Of a stretch of 64,000 nucleotides of DNA, positions 8,231 through 16,658 are shown one piece after another. Position 1 is the first letter of the stretch. The number at the start of each line of letters is the position of its first letter. The notes under the pieces are model-generated. The model did no database searches. It was not told where the DNA came from and saw nothing but the letters and a program-made list of their open reading frames with translations. This DNA comes from Clostridiales bacterium (GTDB taxonomy: Bacteria > Bacillota > Clostridia > Lachnospirales > WQUN01), in NCBI GenBank assembly GCA_031271295.1, contig JAISVZ010000196.1, positions 1 through 64,000 on the forward strand, written 5' to 3'. The position numbers and the translations under genes were made by a program.

Positions 8231-9499
8231 GATAACGGTTAAATTATCCGCGGTAACGATATCAAGGTACATAAGCATTTCATCATTTATGTATTTTTTT
8301 ATGTAGAAGGAAATTTTATCTTGAATCGCTTTGGAGGCGGAGTACGCTGTGCCGTCCATTGTTACGCAAACCGGCTTCATGGGGTTTAGGCCTATTTGGC
8401 GTTTTTCCATTATCGACGCAAGCGTTATGGCAACTAATTTTGCCGCGCGCTGTATTATTGCCTCTATTAAGTAATACAGCCTTATTCTGTCGGTATCGTC
8501 CGTGAATATTTCGTTTAAAATATTTTGCTCGTTGGGGTTATTTATATATTGGTTAATGTCTTTAGTGGTTAAACTCTCCAAAGCGCCGTGAGCAATTTGC
8601 GCCGTAAATATGCCGTCGTTTGCCGCCTTGTAAATTGCCTCTCGCACTAATTTCCCCTGGTACGCTCCGGAAATCATTTTTTCAAACTGCTGCTTGCCGC
8701 CGTCGGCTGTTACGCTGTCAAGTTCCTTGTCTATAACTCCGCGCAAGTATTTGTCGTACCCGCCAACCTCCAAGTTTATAACCATGTTTTCGTAGTTTAA
8801 TTCAAACCCTGATACTTTTTTGATATTGGCAACGTTTTCGGAATACGCGGCGTTTATGCCCGTTCCTAAAATAAAACCTATGTTCCCGTCGTAGCTTTTG
8901 CCGGGGTTTACCGCCCTGCCCGCCAAAAGCGTAGCTACGGCGTCGTTTAGTAAAATTATATTTGCCGGCGCGGTATATCCTTTTCTTTCTATGGCCTCTT
9001 TTAGGGATTTGCAAATTTTGCGTCCTTGCATCCCGGTTATTTTAACCTCTTTGGTAAAACGGATAAGTTCGCCGTCCTTATCCGGAAACATTTCAGTTGG
9101 GTAGGAGAAGCAAAAACTTATGCTGTTTGAAAGCGAAAGAACCGGGGCAACAAGTTCCGCCAGGGTATCAAAAAAAACCGATTGGTCAACCTCGTGTTTA
9201 ACGCCCGGCATTTCGGTTTTTTTGAAATACTTTATCGTTGCCGCGCCGTTTTTATCGAAGTCAACAACGGAAACACGAAGGTTTGTTCCGCCCGCATCCA
9301 GCGCGATAACGGATTTTTCCCTTATGGGTGCGGTTGTATCCGGAATAAAGGTGGGTATCATGGCTAAAGAGCTCTTTGCGCTAAGCCCGGCTTCCATTTC
9401 GGAAACAAACTTTTGTGTGTTTTGAAAAAAATCCGCCGCGCGGTAATCCATCTCATATTTTGCAAAAAAGTTTTCAATAATTTTTTTGTTGTTTTCCAT
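8201..9499 (-). CDS. Hexokinase of the eukaryotic-type family
   Basis: Phosphorylates glucose or a related hexose with ATP. Motifs: DAGGTNLRV (phosphate 1, residue ~69), FSYPTE (substrate loop), LLNDAVATLLAG (catalytic Asp region), GFILGTGINAAY (phosphate 2) and a late GTA motif. These match the hexokinase_1/hexokinase_2 fold known in eukaryotes and some Clostridia and spirochaetes, not the shorter ROK glucokinases. Length 432 is close to a single eukaryotic half. The start at 9499 has AGGGAAA upstream and a good promoter at 9553-9581. The gene is monocistronic, between two convergent or divergent neighbours. Its 3' end is repeated in tandem. Confidence 0.85.
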   Translation of the reverse strand: MENNKKIIENFFAKYEMDYRAADFFQNTQKFVSEMEAGLSAKSSLAMIPTFIPDTTAPIREKSVIALDAGGTNLRVSVVDFDKNGAATIKYFKKTEMPGVKHEVDQSVFFDTLAELVAPVLSLSNSISFCFSYPTEMFPDKDGELIRFTKEVKITGMQGRKICKSLKEAIERKGYTAPANIILLNDAVATLLAGRAVNPGKSYDGNIGFILGTGINAAYSENVANIKKVSGFELNYENMVINLEVGGYDKYLRGVIDKELDSVTADGGKQQFEKMISGAYQGKLVREAIYKAANDGIFTAQIAHGALESLTTKDINQYINNPNEQNILNEIFTDDTDRIRLYYLIEAIIQRAAKLVAITLASIMEKRQIGLNPMKPVCVTMDGTAYSASKAIQDKISFYIKKYINDEMLMYLDIVTADNLTVIGTAVAGAME

Positions 9500-9552
9500 T
9501 CGTAAATTTCCCTGCTTTCATGTGGTTTATTTTTGGTTAGGTATGCTAAAGT

Positions 9553-9581
9553 ATTATATCGCAGACACTTCATGTATTCAA
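9553..9581 (-). promoter_or_regulatory. Promoter of the hexokinase gene
   Basis: On the minus strand TTGAAT (9581-9576), 17 bases, TATAAT (9558-9553), about 55 bases before the start codon. Confidence 0.75.
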
Positions 9582-9694
9582 GCAATTCGGAATTTTTTGA
9601 AATAGGTTTTACGTGAATAATATTGAAAGCTTGATTTATTGATAAAAAAATCGTAGAATTATTTCATACAATAAAATATTAAAAATAGTTAGTT

Positions 9695-9710
9695 TATTTC
9701 ACATGAAAAA
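9695..9710. promoter_or_regulatory. Degenerate parS-like palindrome
   Basis: TATTTCACATGAAAAA matches the Spo0J/ParB site consensus TGTTTCACGTGAAACA at 13 of 16 positions. It lies in the AT-rich gap before ftsE; a ParA/ParB pair is encoded at 56-58 kb. It could equally be a chance palindrome. Confidence 0.25.
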
Positions 9711-9740
9711 CTTAATCTTAAAATTACGGGACTGATAATA

Positions 9741-10427
9741 TTGATAAGTTTATCCGACGCAACCGTCGTATACGATAACGGCGTTAAGGGAATTAGTTCG
9801 CTCAGCTTGGATATAAACCCCGGTGAGTTCGTATTTATCGTGGGTTCTTCCGGTTCGGGGAAATCAACTTTAATCCGCCTTTTGCTGAAAGAAGTAAAGC
9901 TTACGGGCGGTGAAGTTTTTGTTAACGACATGAACCTTAAAAAAATAAAGCGTTCCAATTTGCCTTATTACCGCAGAAAAATGGGTGTTGTTTTTCAGGA
10001 TTTCCGGCTTTTGCCGAACAAAACCGTTTATGAAAACGTGGCGTTTGCCCTAAGGGTTACGGAGGCAACAACAAGGGAAATTAAACGAAACGTGCCTGTT
10101 GTTTTATCAATGGTGGGGCTTGCGAAAAAGGCAAAGGCATACCCCAACCAGCTATCGGGCGGGGAACAGCAGCGCTGCGCCTTGGCGCGGGCAATTGTCA
10201 ACAAGCCGCCGCTGCTTTTGGCGGACGAGCCTACCGGAAATTTAGACCCTGACACCGCGTGGGAAATTATGGGGCTGCTTGAGGATATTAACCTTCACGG
10301 CACAACCATTGTTGCGGCAACCCACGCCAGAGATATTGTTGACGGTATGCAAAAGCGCGTAGTAACCTTAAAAAAAGGCCGTATAATACGCGATATAGAT
10401 AAAGGCGGTTATTACGATGAAATTTAG
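9741..10427 (+). CDS. ftsE: Cell division ATP-binding protein FtsE
   Basis: ATPase of the FtsEX complex, which sits at the membrane and activates peptidoglycan hydrolases during division or elongation. Walker A GSSGSGKST (residues ~36-44), signature LSGGEQQRCALARA (~138), Walker B LLLADEPTGNLD (~155) and H-loop ATHARD are intact. Length 228 is typical. The start is TTG at 9741 with only a weak upstream site. It overlaps ftsX by 11 bases, indicating coupled translation. Confidence 0.95.
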   Translation: MISLSDATVVYDNGVKGISSLSLDINPGEFVFIVGSSGSGKSTLIRLLLKEVKLTGGEVFVNDMNLKKIKRSNLPYYRRKMGVVFQDFRLLPNKTVYENVAFALRVTEATTREIKRNVPVVLSMVGLAKKAKAYPNQLSGGEQQRCALARAIVNKPPLLLADEPTGNLDPDTAWEIMGLLEDINLHGTTIVAATHARDIVDGMQKRVVTLKKGRIIRDIDKGGYYDEI

Positions 10428-11322
10428 AAGCATAAGGTACTATTTAAAGGAAGCGTTTAAAAGCCTTATCCGAAACCGCTTAATGAGCGTAGCTTCAATA
10501 TTAACCGTAGCATCGTGCACAATGATTTTTATTTTTTCGTATTGTATAGCCGTAAATTTAGACGGTATTTTAGAGCAAATTGAAGGCACGGTAGGGCTTT
10601 CCGCAATTATAGAGGATTCGCTTGATGCGAAAGAGGTTAACGCGCTTTACGAAGAACTTCTTAAAATTGAGCATATAAGCAGTATAGGTTACATTTCAAA
10701 GGATATGGCGCTTGAAAACGCGCACGATATTTTCGGTCAGGAGCATTCAGATTTATTGGACGGGCTTGCGGAGGATAACCCCCTTCCGCGCTCTTTTACC
10801 ATAGCGCTCGATAGCAACATGTATCAGGAGCAGGTTGTTGAAAAGCTTTCAAAATTCGTGGGTTCGGGTTTTGAAAGTATACAGTACGAAAGTGAAATTA
10901 CAAACATTTTGCTTACGGTAAACCGCGGAATAAGGATTATATCCGCAGTAATAATTTTAGCGTTTGTGCTGATTTCCGTGGTTTTAATAATGAACACAAT
11001 AAAGCTTACGGTTAATATGCGAAGCGTTGAAATTGGGATAATGAAGTATGTTGGCGCTACGGATTGGTTTATCCGCTGGCCTTTTATTATAGAAGGAATG
11101 ATAATAGGTGTTTTGGGAGCGGGGCTTCCTTTGGCGGTAGGGTGGCTTAGTTACAATAAAGTTTTGGAAATTATTTCGGGAGTAACGCTGTTGTCGGGTC
11201 TGAACAATTTTAAAACGGTTCAGGAACTGTTTTGGGTTTTAATACCGCTTTCTACGTTTTCGGGAATGCTTATTGGTTCTATTGGCTCTATATTAAGCAT
11301 GAGAAGGTATTTAAAAGTTTAA
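10417..11322 (+). CDS. ftsX: Cell division permease FtsX
   Basis: Membrane partner of FtsE: 301 residues with four membrane segments (about 20-42, 171-195, 222-245, 268-290) and one ~125-residue extracellular loop between the first two, the part that contacts wall hydrolases or their adaptors. The C-terminal MKYVGATDWFIRWPF motif is typical of FtsX. Translation is probably coupled to ftsE. The next two genes on the same strand are a degenerate kinase and an NlpC/P60 hydrolase. Confidence 0.93.
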   Translation: MKFRSIRYYLKEAFKSLIRNRLMSVASILTVASCTMIFIFSYCIAVNLDGILEQIEGTVGLSAIIEDSLDAKEVNALYEELLKIEHISSIGYISKDMALENAHDIFGQEHSDLLDGLAEDNPLPRSFTIALDSNMYQEQVVEKLSKFVGSGFESIQYESEITNILLTVNRGIRIISAVIILAFVLISVVLIMNTIKLTVNMRSVEIGIMKYVGATDWFIRWPFIIEGMIIGVLGAGLPLAVGWLSYNKVLEIISGVTLLSGLNNFKTVQELFWVLIPLSTFSGMLIGSIGSILSMRRYLKV

Positions 11323-11343
11323 TTTTACCGGAGGGATATTTAA

Positions 11344-13110
11344 ATGACGTTTCTTTCATCTAACTTTTCAGCATCTGCCAGCTACGCAATGGGGATTTTT
11401 TCTGTATTGGCGTTAATTGCCGCCATAGTTGTAGTTGTTGTTTTGATGAAAAAATATACTGAGCAAAAGAAAATGCTTAAAGCGGCGGAAACAAGCCTTG
11501 CCACACAGGGTAATCTCCGCACTATGATATTTTCTCTGCCAATACCCATTAAAGTAATTGATATTAAACGTTCGTTAATTCTCTACGTTAACGACGCCTT
11601 CGTCAAGCTCTACGGTTACGGGGATAACATGGAACTGCGCGGCAAATCCATCTACGATATAACGGCGGAAATTCAGACGGACGGTGTAACCGCAACCGAT
11701 AAATATAACGCCATATACGAAGCGGACGGCCCAATTCAAACTGAATTTACCGCGAAAACAAAACAGGGAAAACTGCTTGATATATTGGTGCTTTCATGCT
11801 ACATAGAGTTTGAGGGCGCTCCGTGCACAATAGGCATAATTAAGGACCTTTCGGCGGAGAAAAAGTCCAACGTTATTTTGTTTAACGCCTTTAAAAAGGA
11901 AAAGGAAGAGAATTTGGTAAAAACCAATATACTTGAGGTGTTAAGCGGCGGAATGCGAACCTCGGCAATGGAAATAAACTTAATTGCCGAAAATAATATC
12001 ACCGAAAACACAAGCCCGGAGTTACTTGAGGCGCTAAAAAAAATTCATTCCATTTCATTCTCGCTTATGGAGATAATTGACGACTCCAAGTGTCTTACCG
12101 ATATCGAACTTTCACGGCTAAACCTTGTGCTTGAGGAGTTCGAGTTAGACGACGTTTTAAGCATAGCCCTGAATTTAGCACGGCATTTTGCCGATAAGGG
12201 CGAAAACGACCTGCTTCTTCACGCCGCGCTGGATTTGCCCAAATACGTTTGGGGCGATAAAATGCGCGTTCTGCAAATAATCACCAGTTTTTTGGATAAT
12301 TCCGCGCGGTATACCGAAAGCGGCAAAATAGTATTTTCCGTTTCCATAGACAACGAAAAGTCCGACGAGGCCGACGTTTACATTATATTTATGATAAAGG
12401 ATACCGGAACCGGGGACGACAGGTCCCGCTCGCTTTCTACCGACGGCAGCGATTTTATTAAAAACCACGCTATTCTTGCGGCAAATAAGCTCTGCGCCAA
12501 AATGGGCGGCGAAATTTCTGTGGAGCTAACGCAGCAAGGCGCTCTTATTCGTTTTACAATCCCGTTTAAGCGCTCTAAAAACAAAATTACCACAAAGCAG
12601 TATATAAATACTCCGGAACTTTCCGGCATGAACGTGTTGGTTGCGGACGGTGACGGTTTATCCCTGCGTATAATGGAGCGTTTACTGAAAAGTTCCAACG
12701 TTAACTGCCATTTGGCTAAAAGCTGGGGCGAGGCGGAGAATACCGCGCAAAGGCTTTTTGAAAAGGGCGATTCTTTGGATTTGGTGCTTTTGGATTATGG
12801 GCAGCAGGAAAACGGCGAACATCTGCCAAAAATTGCGGAGGTGCTGAAAAGTTTCCGCAAAGCGCCGAAAATTATTATGCTCATTCCCAACCAAACCAAA
12901 ACGCCCGACGAGCAGTTGTACCTTAAATACGCCGATTCCATTATTAAAAAACCCTTTGTACCATCCAAGTTTATTTCGGTTGTGCGCAGTACGCTAAAGC
13001 AAGAAAACGCCGCAAACGCGCCGTCTGAGGCTGATACGCAAAAAAATAAAACCTCTGCGGGCGCCTCTCCTTCGCAGGAGGTTTTAGCCGATACGCTTAA
13101 CAGAAGATAG
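11344..13110 (+). CDS. Degenerate hybrid histidine kinase (PAS, ATPase-like, REC-like)
   Basis: A 588-residue protein with one N-terminal membrane segment (~15-36), a PAS domain (~58-175, ILYVNDAFVKLYGYG), a helical DHp-like region, a HATPase-like domain and a C-terminal receiver-like domain. The phosphoacceptor His is absent: where kinases have SHEIRTPL this protein has GGMRTSAME. An N-box Asn (FLDNSARYT) and a DTGTG G1-like motif remain, but the GLGL box is missing. In the receiver the acidic pair is altered (VADGDG), while Asp in LVLLDYG and Lys in IKKPF remain. It lies 21 bases after ftsX with GGAGGG before ATG. It is likely a scaffold or ligand sensor, not a working kinase; this is inferred from the missing residues. 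Confidence 0.75.
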   Translation: MTFLSSNFSASASYAMGIFSVLALIAAIVVVVVLMKKYTEQKKMLKAAETSLATQGNLRTMIFSLPIPIKVIDIKRSLILYVNDAFVKLYGYGDNMELRGKSIYDITAEIQTDGVTATDKYNAIYEADGPIQTEFTAKTKQGKLLDILVLSCYIEFEGAPCTIGIIKDLSAEKKSNVILFNAFKKEKEENLVKTNILEVLSGGMRTSAMEINLIAENNITENTSPELLEALKKIHSISFSLMEIIDDSKCLTDIELSRLNLVLEEFELDDVLSIALNLARHFADKGENDLLLHAALDLPKYVWGDKMRVLQIITSFLDNSARYTESGKIVFSVSIDNEKSDEADVYIIFMIKDTGTGDDRSRSLSTDGSDFIKNHAILAANKLCAKMGGEISVELTQQGALIRFTIPFKRSKNKITTKQYINTPELSGMNVLVADGDGLSLRIMERLLKSSNVNCHLAKSWGEAENTAQRLFEKGDSLDLVLLDYGQQENGEHLPKIAEVLKSFRKAPKIIMLIPNQTKTPDEQLYLKYADSIIKKPFVPSKFISVVRSTLKQENAANAPSEADTQKNKTSAGASPSQEVLADTLNRR

Positions 13111-13144
13111 GTACAAGTTTACAAATTTCTTTTTGAATAAGCTA

Positions 13145-13173
13145 TTGACAAAAAAAAATTAATTATATATAAT
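13145..13173 (+). promoter_or_regulatory. Consensus sigma-A promoter
   Basis: TTGACA (13145-13150), 17 bases, TATAAT (13168-13173): a perfect match to consensus boxes and spacing, giving the NlpC/P60 gene strong separate expression with a ~120-base leader. Confidence 0.9.
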
Positions 13174-13294
13174 TCTTTCGTAACAATTGCTTAATAAATT
13201 TTAACATAATTTAAACTTAACGAAAATTTGCGAAAATATAAACAACATATGTTTCGTTAAGCATCCCAATATTTACATAGGAGGTTTCTTGTTT

Positions 13295-14446
13295 ATGTCG
13301 CCTGCGTCAAAATGGGGTTTTATTAAAAAAGGTTTGCTTGTAGGAATTTTTACGGTTTCTATGTACTGTGTACCTGTTTTAGCGGAAACTCAAGGCACCG
13401 TAACCGGTACGAACGTAAATTTAAGAACGTCAAACAGCATCGAGTCAGAGGTTTATTCTCAGCTTAACACCGGGGATTCCGTCAGCATAGTGGAACTTCG
13501 GGGCGATTATTACCTCATTAATCACGATAATAAAGAATTATTTATTTCTAAGGATTTTGTTACGGTTAACGCGTTAAGCGGTAAAATTAACGCTTCCGCC
13601 GTAAATATAAGAAAGTACCCTTCCACAAACCACGAAGTTTTATCACAGGCGGATGCGGGCGAAAGCTTTTCGGTTATCGGCAAATCCGGCGAATGGATAA
13701 ATATAATGTACGGAACGGAAAGCGCGTTTGTACATAGGGATTTTATCAGTATTCCCTCAAGTTTTGAATTAAAAGAAGTTGTAGTTGAAGAACCTGTTAT
13801 CGCGGACGATAACATCGGTATGGTTAACCCTGTTGCGTTATCGGAAGAGTTTTACGCGCAGGTTAATTCATCAGACGGGCTTAAGCTCAGAGAGTTTCCT
13901 TCAATCGAATCTAACATTGTAAATGTTTTCGCCAACGGCACAACGGTAGACATTTTAGCGGATTGCGGGGATTGGATGCACGTTTCGTTAGACGGTCAGG
14001 AAGGTTATATGAGCCGCGAATTTGTTGCCATAAAAGAGGGCAAGCGTCCTGAAAACTTTATTGAATCTCCGGGTAATAAAATTATTAATTATGCGCGTAA
14101 GTTCCTTGGCACGCCTTATGTTTGGGGCGGCACCAACTTAAATAAAGGTGTGGATTGCTCCGGTTTTGTATACTCCGTAATGAAGGATTTTGGCATTACC
14201 TTAAACCGCAGTTCGCGCCAGCAGTACCAAAACGGATACACAGTCAGCAAAGCCAACCTCAACGTTGGGGATCTCGTATTTTTCGATACGGACAGGGGCG
14301 GTTACATCTCGCACGTTGGTATTTACATAGGCGGCGGTCAGTTCATTCACTCGTCCAGTTCAAAACGAACATGGGGCGTAACAATTTCTTCGTTGTCCGA
14401 GGCCTATTACACCAATACATACTACGGTGCGGTTCGTATTTTATAG
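13295..14446 (+). CDS. Secreted NlpC/P60 endopeptidase with three SH3 domains
   Basis: Cell-wall hydrolase expected to cut the gamma-D-Glu to diamino-acid bond of stem peptides. A signal peptide ends at VLA-ETQ (~residue 32). Three bacterial SH3 repeats follow (NLRTSNSIES, NIRKYPSTNH, KLREFPSIES). The C-terminal NlpC/P60 domain has the catalytic Cys in DCSGFVYS, His in SHVGIYIG and a third polar residue (His) in FIHSSSS. AGGAGG at 13279-13284 suits ATG at 13295 (10 bases); a TTG at 13289 is only 4 bases away. The gene follows ftsEX and the degenerate kinase and has its own consensus promoter. In Bacillus FtsEX activates the NlpC/P60 enzyme CwlO, so a functional link is plausible, though this protein lacks the CwlO coiled coil. 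Confidence 0.9.
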   Translation: MSPASKWGFIKKGLLVGIFTVSMYCVPVLAETQGTVTGTNVNLRTSNSIESEVYSQLNTGDSVSIVELRGDYYLINHDNKELFISKDFVTVNALSGKINASAVNIRKYPSTNHEVLSQADAGESFSVIGKSGEWINIMYGTESAFVHRDFISIPSSFELKEVVVEEPVIADDNIGMVNPVALSEEFYAQVNSSDGLKLREFPSIESNIVNVFANGTTVDILADCGDWMHVSLDGQEGYMSREFVAIKEGKRPENFIESPGNKIINYARKFLGTPYVWGGTNLNKGVDCSGFVYSVMKDFGITLNRSSRQQYQNGYTVSKANLNVGDLVFFDTDRGGYISHVGIYIGGGQFIHSSSSKRTWGVTISSLSEAYYTNTYYGAVRIL

Positions 14447-14590
14447 TGAGTTTTTGTTTTCATTTTTACTGTCGCGATTTAAGCTCTTATCCACTTCGGT
14501 AAGAGCTTTTTTAATGGCGTTTGCTATACCGCTTTGTTTTGGTTTGTACATAGCCTGTAAAAGCTTATTTTTCAGCTTCGCATTTTTCAT
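14441..14590 (-). CDS. Possible small basic protein, 49 residues
   Basis: An open frame from ATG at 14590 to TAA at 14441 downstream of trmB encodes a Lys/Asn-rich helical peptide (MKNAKLKNKLLQAMYKPKQS at its start). The ribosome site is weak, and the frame overlaps the last 6 bases of the convergent hydrolase gene and the terminator of that gene. It may be a real short gene at the end of the trmB transcript or a chance frame. Confidence 0.3.
   Translation of the reverse strand: MKNAKLKNKLLQAMYKPKQSGIANAIKKALTEVDKSLNRDSKNENKNSL
14481..14512 (+). terminator. Terminator after the NlpC/P60 gene
   Basis: AAGCTCTTA (14481-14489) pairs with TAAGAGCTT (14500-14508), followed by TTTT. The U-run is present only for plus-strand transcription. 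Confidence 0.85.
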
Positions 14591-14617
14591 AATATCGCCC
14601 GCCGCGCATAATTCACT

Positions 14618-15286
14618 TTATAAAGTATATGCTTCCAAACGGTAAATAGACATACCTTTTGAAGAAAACTTTTCTTCATATTCGGTTTGAATATTTCCTT
14701 CGTACGGGCTTTTCGCCAAATCCAAGCTAATGTTTCTAAGCCGCCAGCCGTTATCCGCAAAACTGTTCAGCGAAAATTCAAAAAGCAGAGTGTTATCGGT
14801 TTTGAAAAATATACCCGCGCCGGGTTTTAACAGCTTTTTATATACGGCAAGAAAATTAGCGTGAGTGAGGCGTCTTTTTGCCCACTTTTTTTTGTTTGGC
14901 CAAGGGTCGCAAAAATTTATGTAGAGCCTGCCAAGCTCCGCTTCCCCGAAATATTCCTGCAGCTGCGAAACATCGCTCAAAATGAAGCCGATGTTTTTTA
15001 GCTCCAACTCTTTGGCTTGCCTCATGCCGGAAACTATAACCTGTTCTTCCCTCTCCAACGCTAAATAGTTGATATCCGGGTTTATCTGCGCGGTTTTGGT
15101 AATAAAACTTCCCTTACCGCACCCAATTTCCAAATGTAATTCTTTGTTGCCGCTATCTTCTAAAATATTAGTATTGTTTGAAATAAAATATTTGCTCCAG
15201 TTGTTTTTATAATCCCGCGGGTTTGGTATCAGGTAGTTGTTTGTTTCAAGCTCCTTTTTAGCCCACGGTTTTTTTCTGGTTCTCAC
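14618..15286 (-). CDS. trmB: tRNA (guanine-N7)-methyltransferase TrmB
   Basis: Methylates G46 of tRNA with SAM. Motifs: HLEIGCGKGSFI (SAM loop, residue ~50), YLALEREEQV, INFCDPWPNKKKWAKRR (TrmB signature) and GIFFKTDN. Length 222 is typical. Translation starts at GTG with AGGAGAG 7 bases upstream. No residue of note is missing. Confidence 0.95.
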   Translation of the reverse strand: MRTRKKPWAKKELETNNYLIPNPRDYKNNWSKYFISNNTNILEDSGNKELHLEIGCGKGSFITKTAQINPDINYLALEREEQVIVSGMRQAKELELKNIGFILSDVSQLQEYFGEAELGRLYINFCDPWPNKKKWAKRRLTHANFLAVYKKLLKPGAGIFFKTDNTLLFEFSLNSFADNGWRLRNISLDLAKSPYEGNIQTEYEEKFSSKGMSIYRLEAYTL

Positions 15287-15313
15287 GGTAAAACTCTCCT
15301 GTCTGTTGTGAAT

Positions 15314-16534
15314 TTAAAATTTCGTCAAATAATAGCCTACAATTTCCTGACGCTGTATATCCTCTTCGCAAAGCTTAAACTGAGTAAACCCAACACGCGC
15401 AAACTCGCTTGTCAGCGCCTTATCGTACTTTACGGGAACTCCAAGGTAATACTCCGGGCCGTTTCGACCGTTGGCACGCCCAAATATAAAATGATTAAAC
15501 ATTTGAAACGTTCGCATTATAACCGGCTCGCTTACAAAATGGCTTAAATCCGCAGGTAAAATGCTAAGTTCGGCGATACCTATTTTAACCCACTCAACCT
15601 TTTTTCTCAACTTAAAATAAGGAAACACCTTCTGGTTGTTTTTGAAAATATCCTCTATTGTTGTTTGAACGGTTTCCTCTGCGGTTGCCGCCGCTTGCGC
15701 GTTTATTTCAGCTTCAAAAGCTGTGTCCGTTTGCCCGCCGTCCTGCGTAAAATTGAGTTTTTCTTTTACAACAGACGCCATTTCCGTCATAGTGTCGTGA
15801 ATTTTTTGCTCTTCCGGGCTGACGTGAATTGCAGGGTTTAGCTTTGGTATTGCGTCCGCTGGTTTTTGCGCAGAGTCAAAATTGAAAATTGGAACAGCCT
15901 TTTCCGGATTATTAGGTTCGGATTTCGCAGGTTCGTATTTTGCGGTTTCGTATTTATTTGTTTCGGTTCTAAAAGGTTCGGGTTTTAAAGCTTCGGGCTT
16001 ATGTATTTCAGATTTGTGTATTTCAGATTTGTATATTTCAGATTTGTATATTTCGGTTTTGTTCATTTCATGGCTATGTACTTCCGGCTTTGGGGCGGGT
16101 TTTATAGTATCCGCCGGGCGGAAATTATTTTTCCACATAAACTCAAAATCCCGGTAGCCGGTTAAAATAGGCGTAAAATCCGTGCCGTCCGGTTTTTTTT
16201 GCACAATAACGCTTACCGCGTCAATTTGCCTTGCCGTTATCGTTTTGTCAAAATCAGAGTCGAGCTCTAATTTTACATCGCCTCGCCCGCCGGTATCCAC
16301 ATTAATGTTTCCGGCACAGTACGAAGCGCCGTCCTTCCCGGATATAAGGTAGAGCTTGTAATGTGTTTTAGGTATTAAATTTGAAACGGAAGCGGTTATT
16401 TTTACCTTTTTATTATTTGTTGTTTCAATTATACATTTTCCTACGAGCGGTTTCCCGTTTATGGAATATCCGCCGTCTGTCCACGCCGCAGAGTCCTGTT
16501 TTAACGGAATATAAACTCTTGAATAACCATTCAT
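15314..16534 (-). CDS. Uncharacterised protein with pentapeptide-repeat linker
   Basis: A 406-residue protein of unrecognised family, with no signal peptide or membrane segment. The N-terminal ~135 residues are beta-rich (SRVYIPLKQDSAAW, HYKLYLISGKDGASYCAGNI). Residues ~150-215 consist of about eleven 5-residue units of the form K-(S/T/P)-E-(I/P/T)-X, read from a 15-base DNA repeat. The C-terminal ~120 residues form a second conserved-looking domain (RTFQMFNHFIFGR, GPEYYLGVPVKYDKA). GGAGG 6 bases upstream decides ATG at 16534. Two folded parts joined by a flexible repeat suggest a scaffold or envelope-associated role, but no function can be assigned. Confidence 0.65.
   Translation of the reverse strand: MNGYSRVYIPLKQDSAAWTDGGYSINGKPLVGKCIIETTNNKKVKITASVSNLIPKTHYKLYLISGKDGASYCAGNINVDTGGRGDVKLELDSDFDKTITARQIDAVSVIVQKKPDGTDFTPILTGYRDFEFMWKNNFRPADTIKPAPKPEVHSHEMNKTEIYKSEIYKSEIHKSEIHKPEALKPEPFRTETNKYETAKYEPAKSEPNNPEKAVPIFNFDSAQKPADAIPKLNPAIHVSPEEQKIHDTMTEMASVVKEKLNFTQDGGQTDTAFEAEINAQAAATAEETVQTTIEDIFKNNQKVFPYFKLRKKVEWVKIGIAELSILPADLSHFVSEPVIMRTFQMFNHFIFGRANGRNGPEYYLGVPVKYDKALTSEFARVGFTQFKLCEEDIQRQEIVGYYLTKF
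15925..16065. repeat. 15-base coding repeat
   Basis: Degenerate 15-base tandem units, most regular at 16005-16065, encode the K-S-E-I-(Y/H) pentapeptides of the neighbouring protein on the minus strand. They decay towards 15925. Confidence 0.75.
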
Positions 16535-16658
16535 ATAAACCTCCAAAAACTATCCTTGTTAAGTTTATTCAGTAAGTGTTAAAATATGCAAGGACAATGT
16601 TTTGTAAAAACTATAAATCATATGAGCGGTATTCAAAATGGCTTGCGAAAAAGTAAAT

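Noticed and set aside
14481-14490. DnaA-box-like TTATCCAC
   Set aside because: It is part of the terminator stem, single, and not in a cluster.
14427-14645. Plus-strand open frame of 72 codons after the NlpC/P60 gene
   Set aside because: It runs through a clear terminator, has no ribosome site, and its hydrophobic content reflects the complement of a Lys-rich frame.
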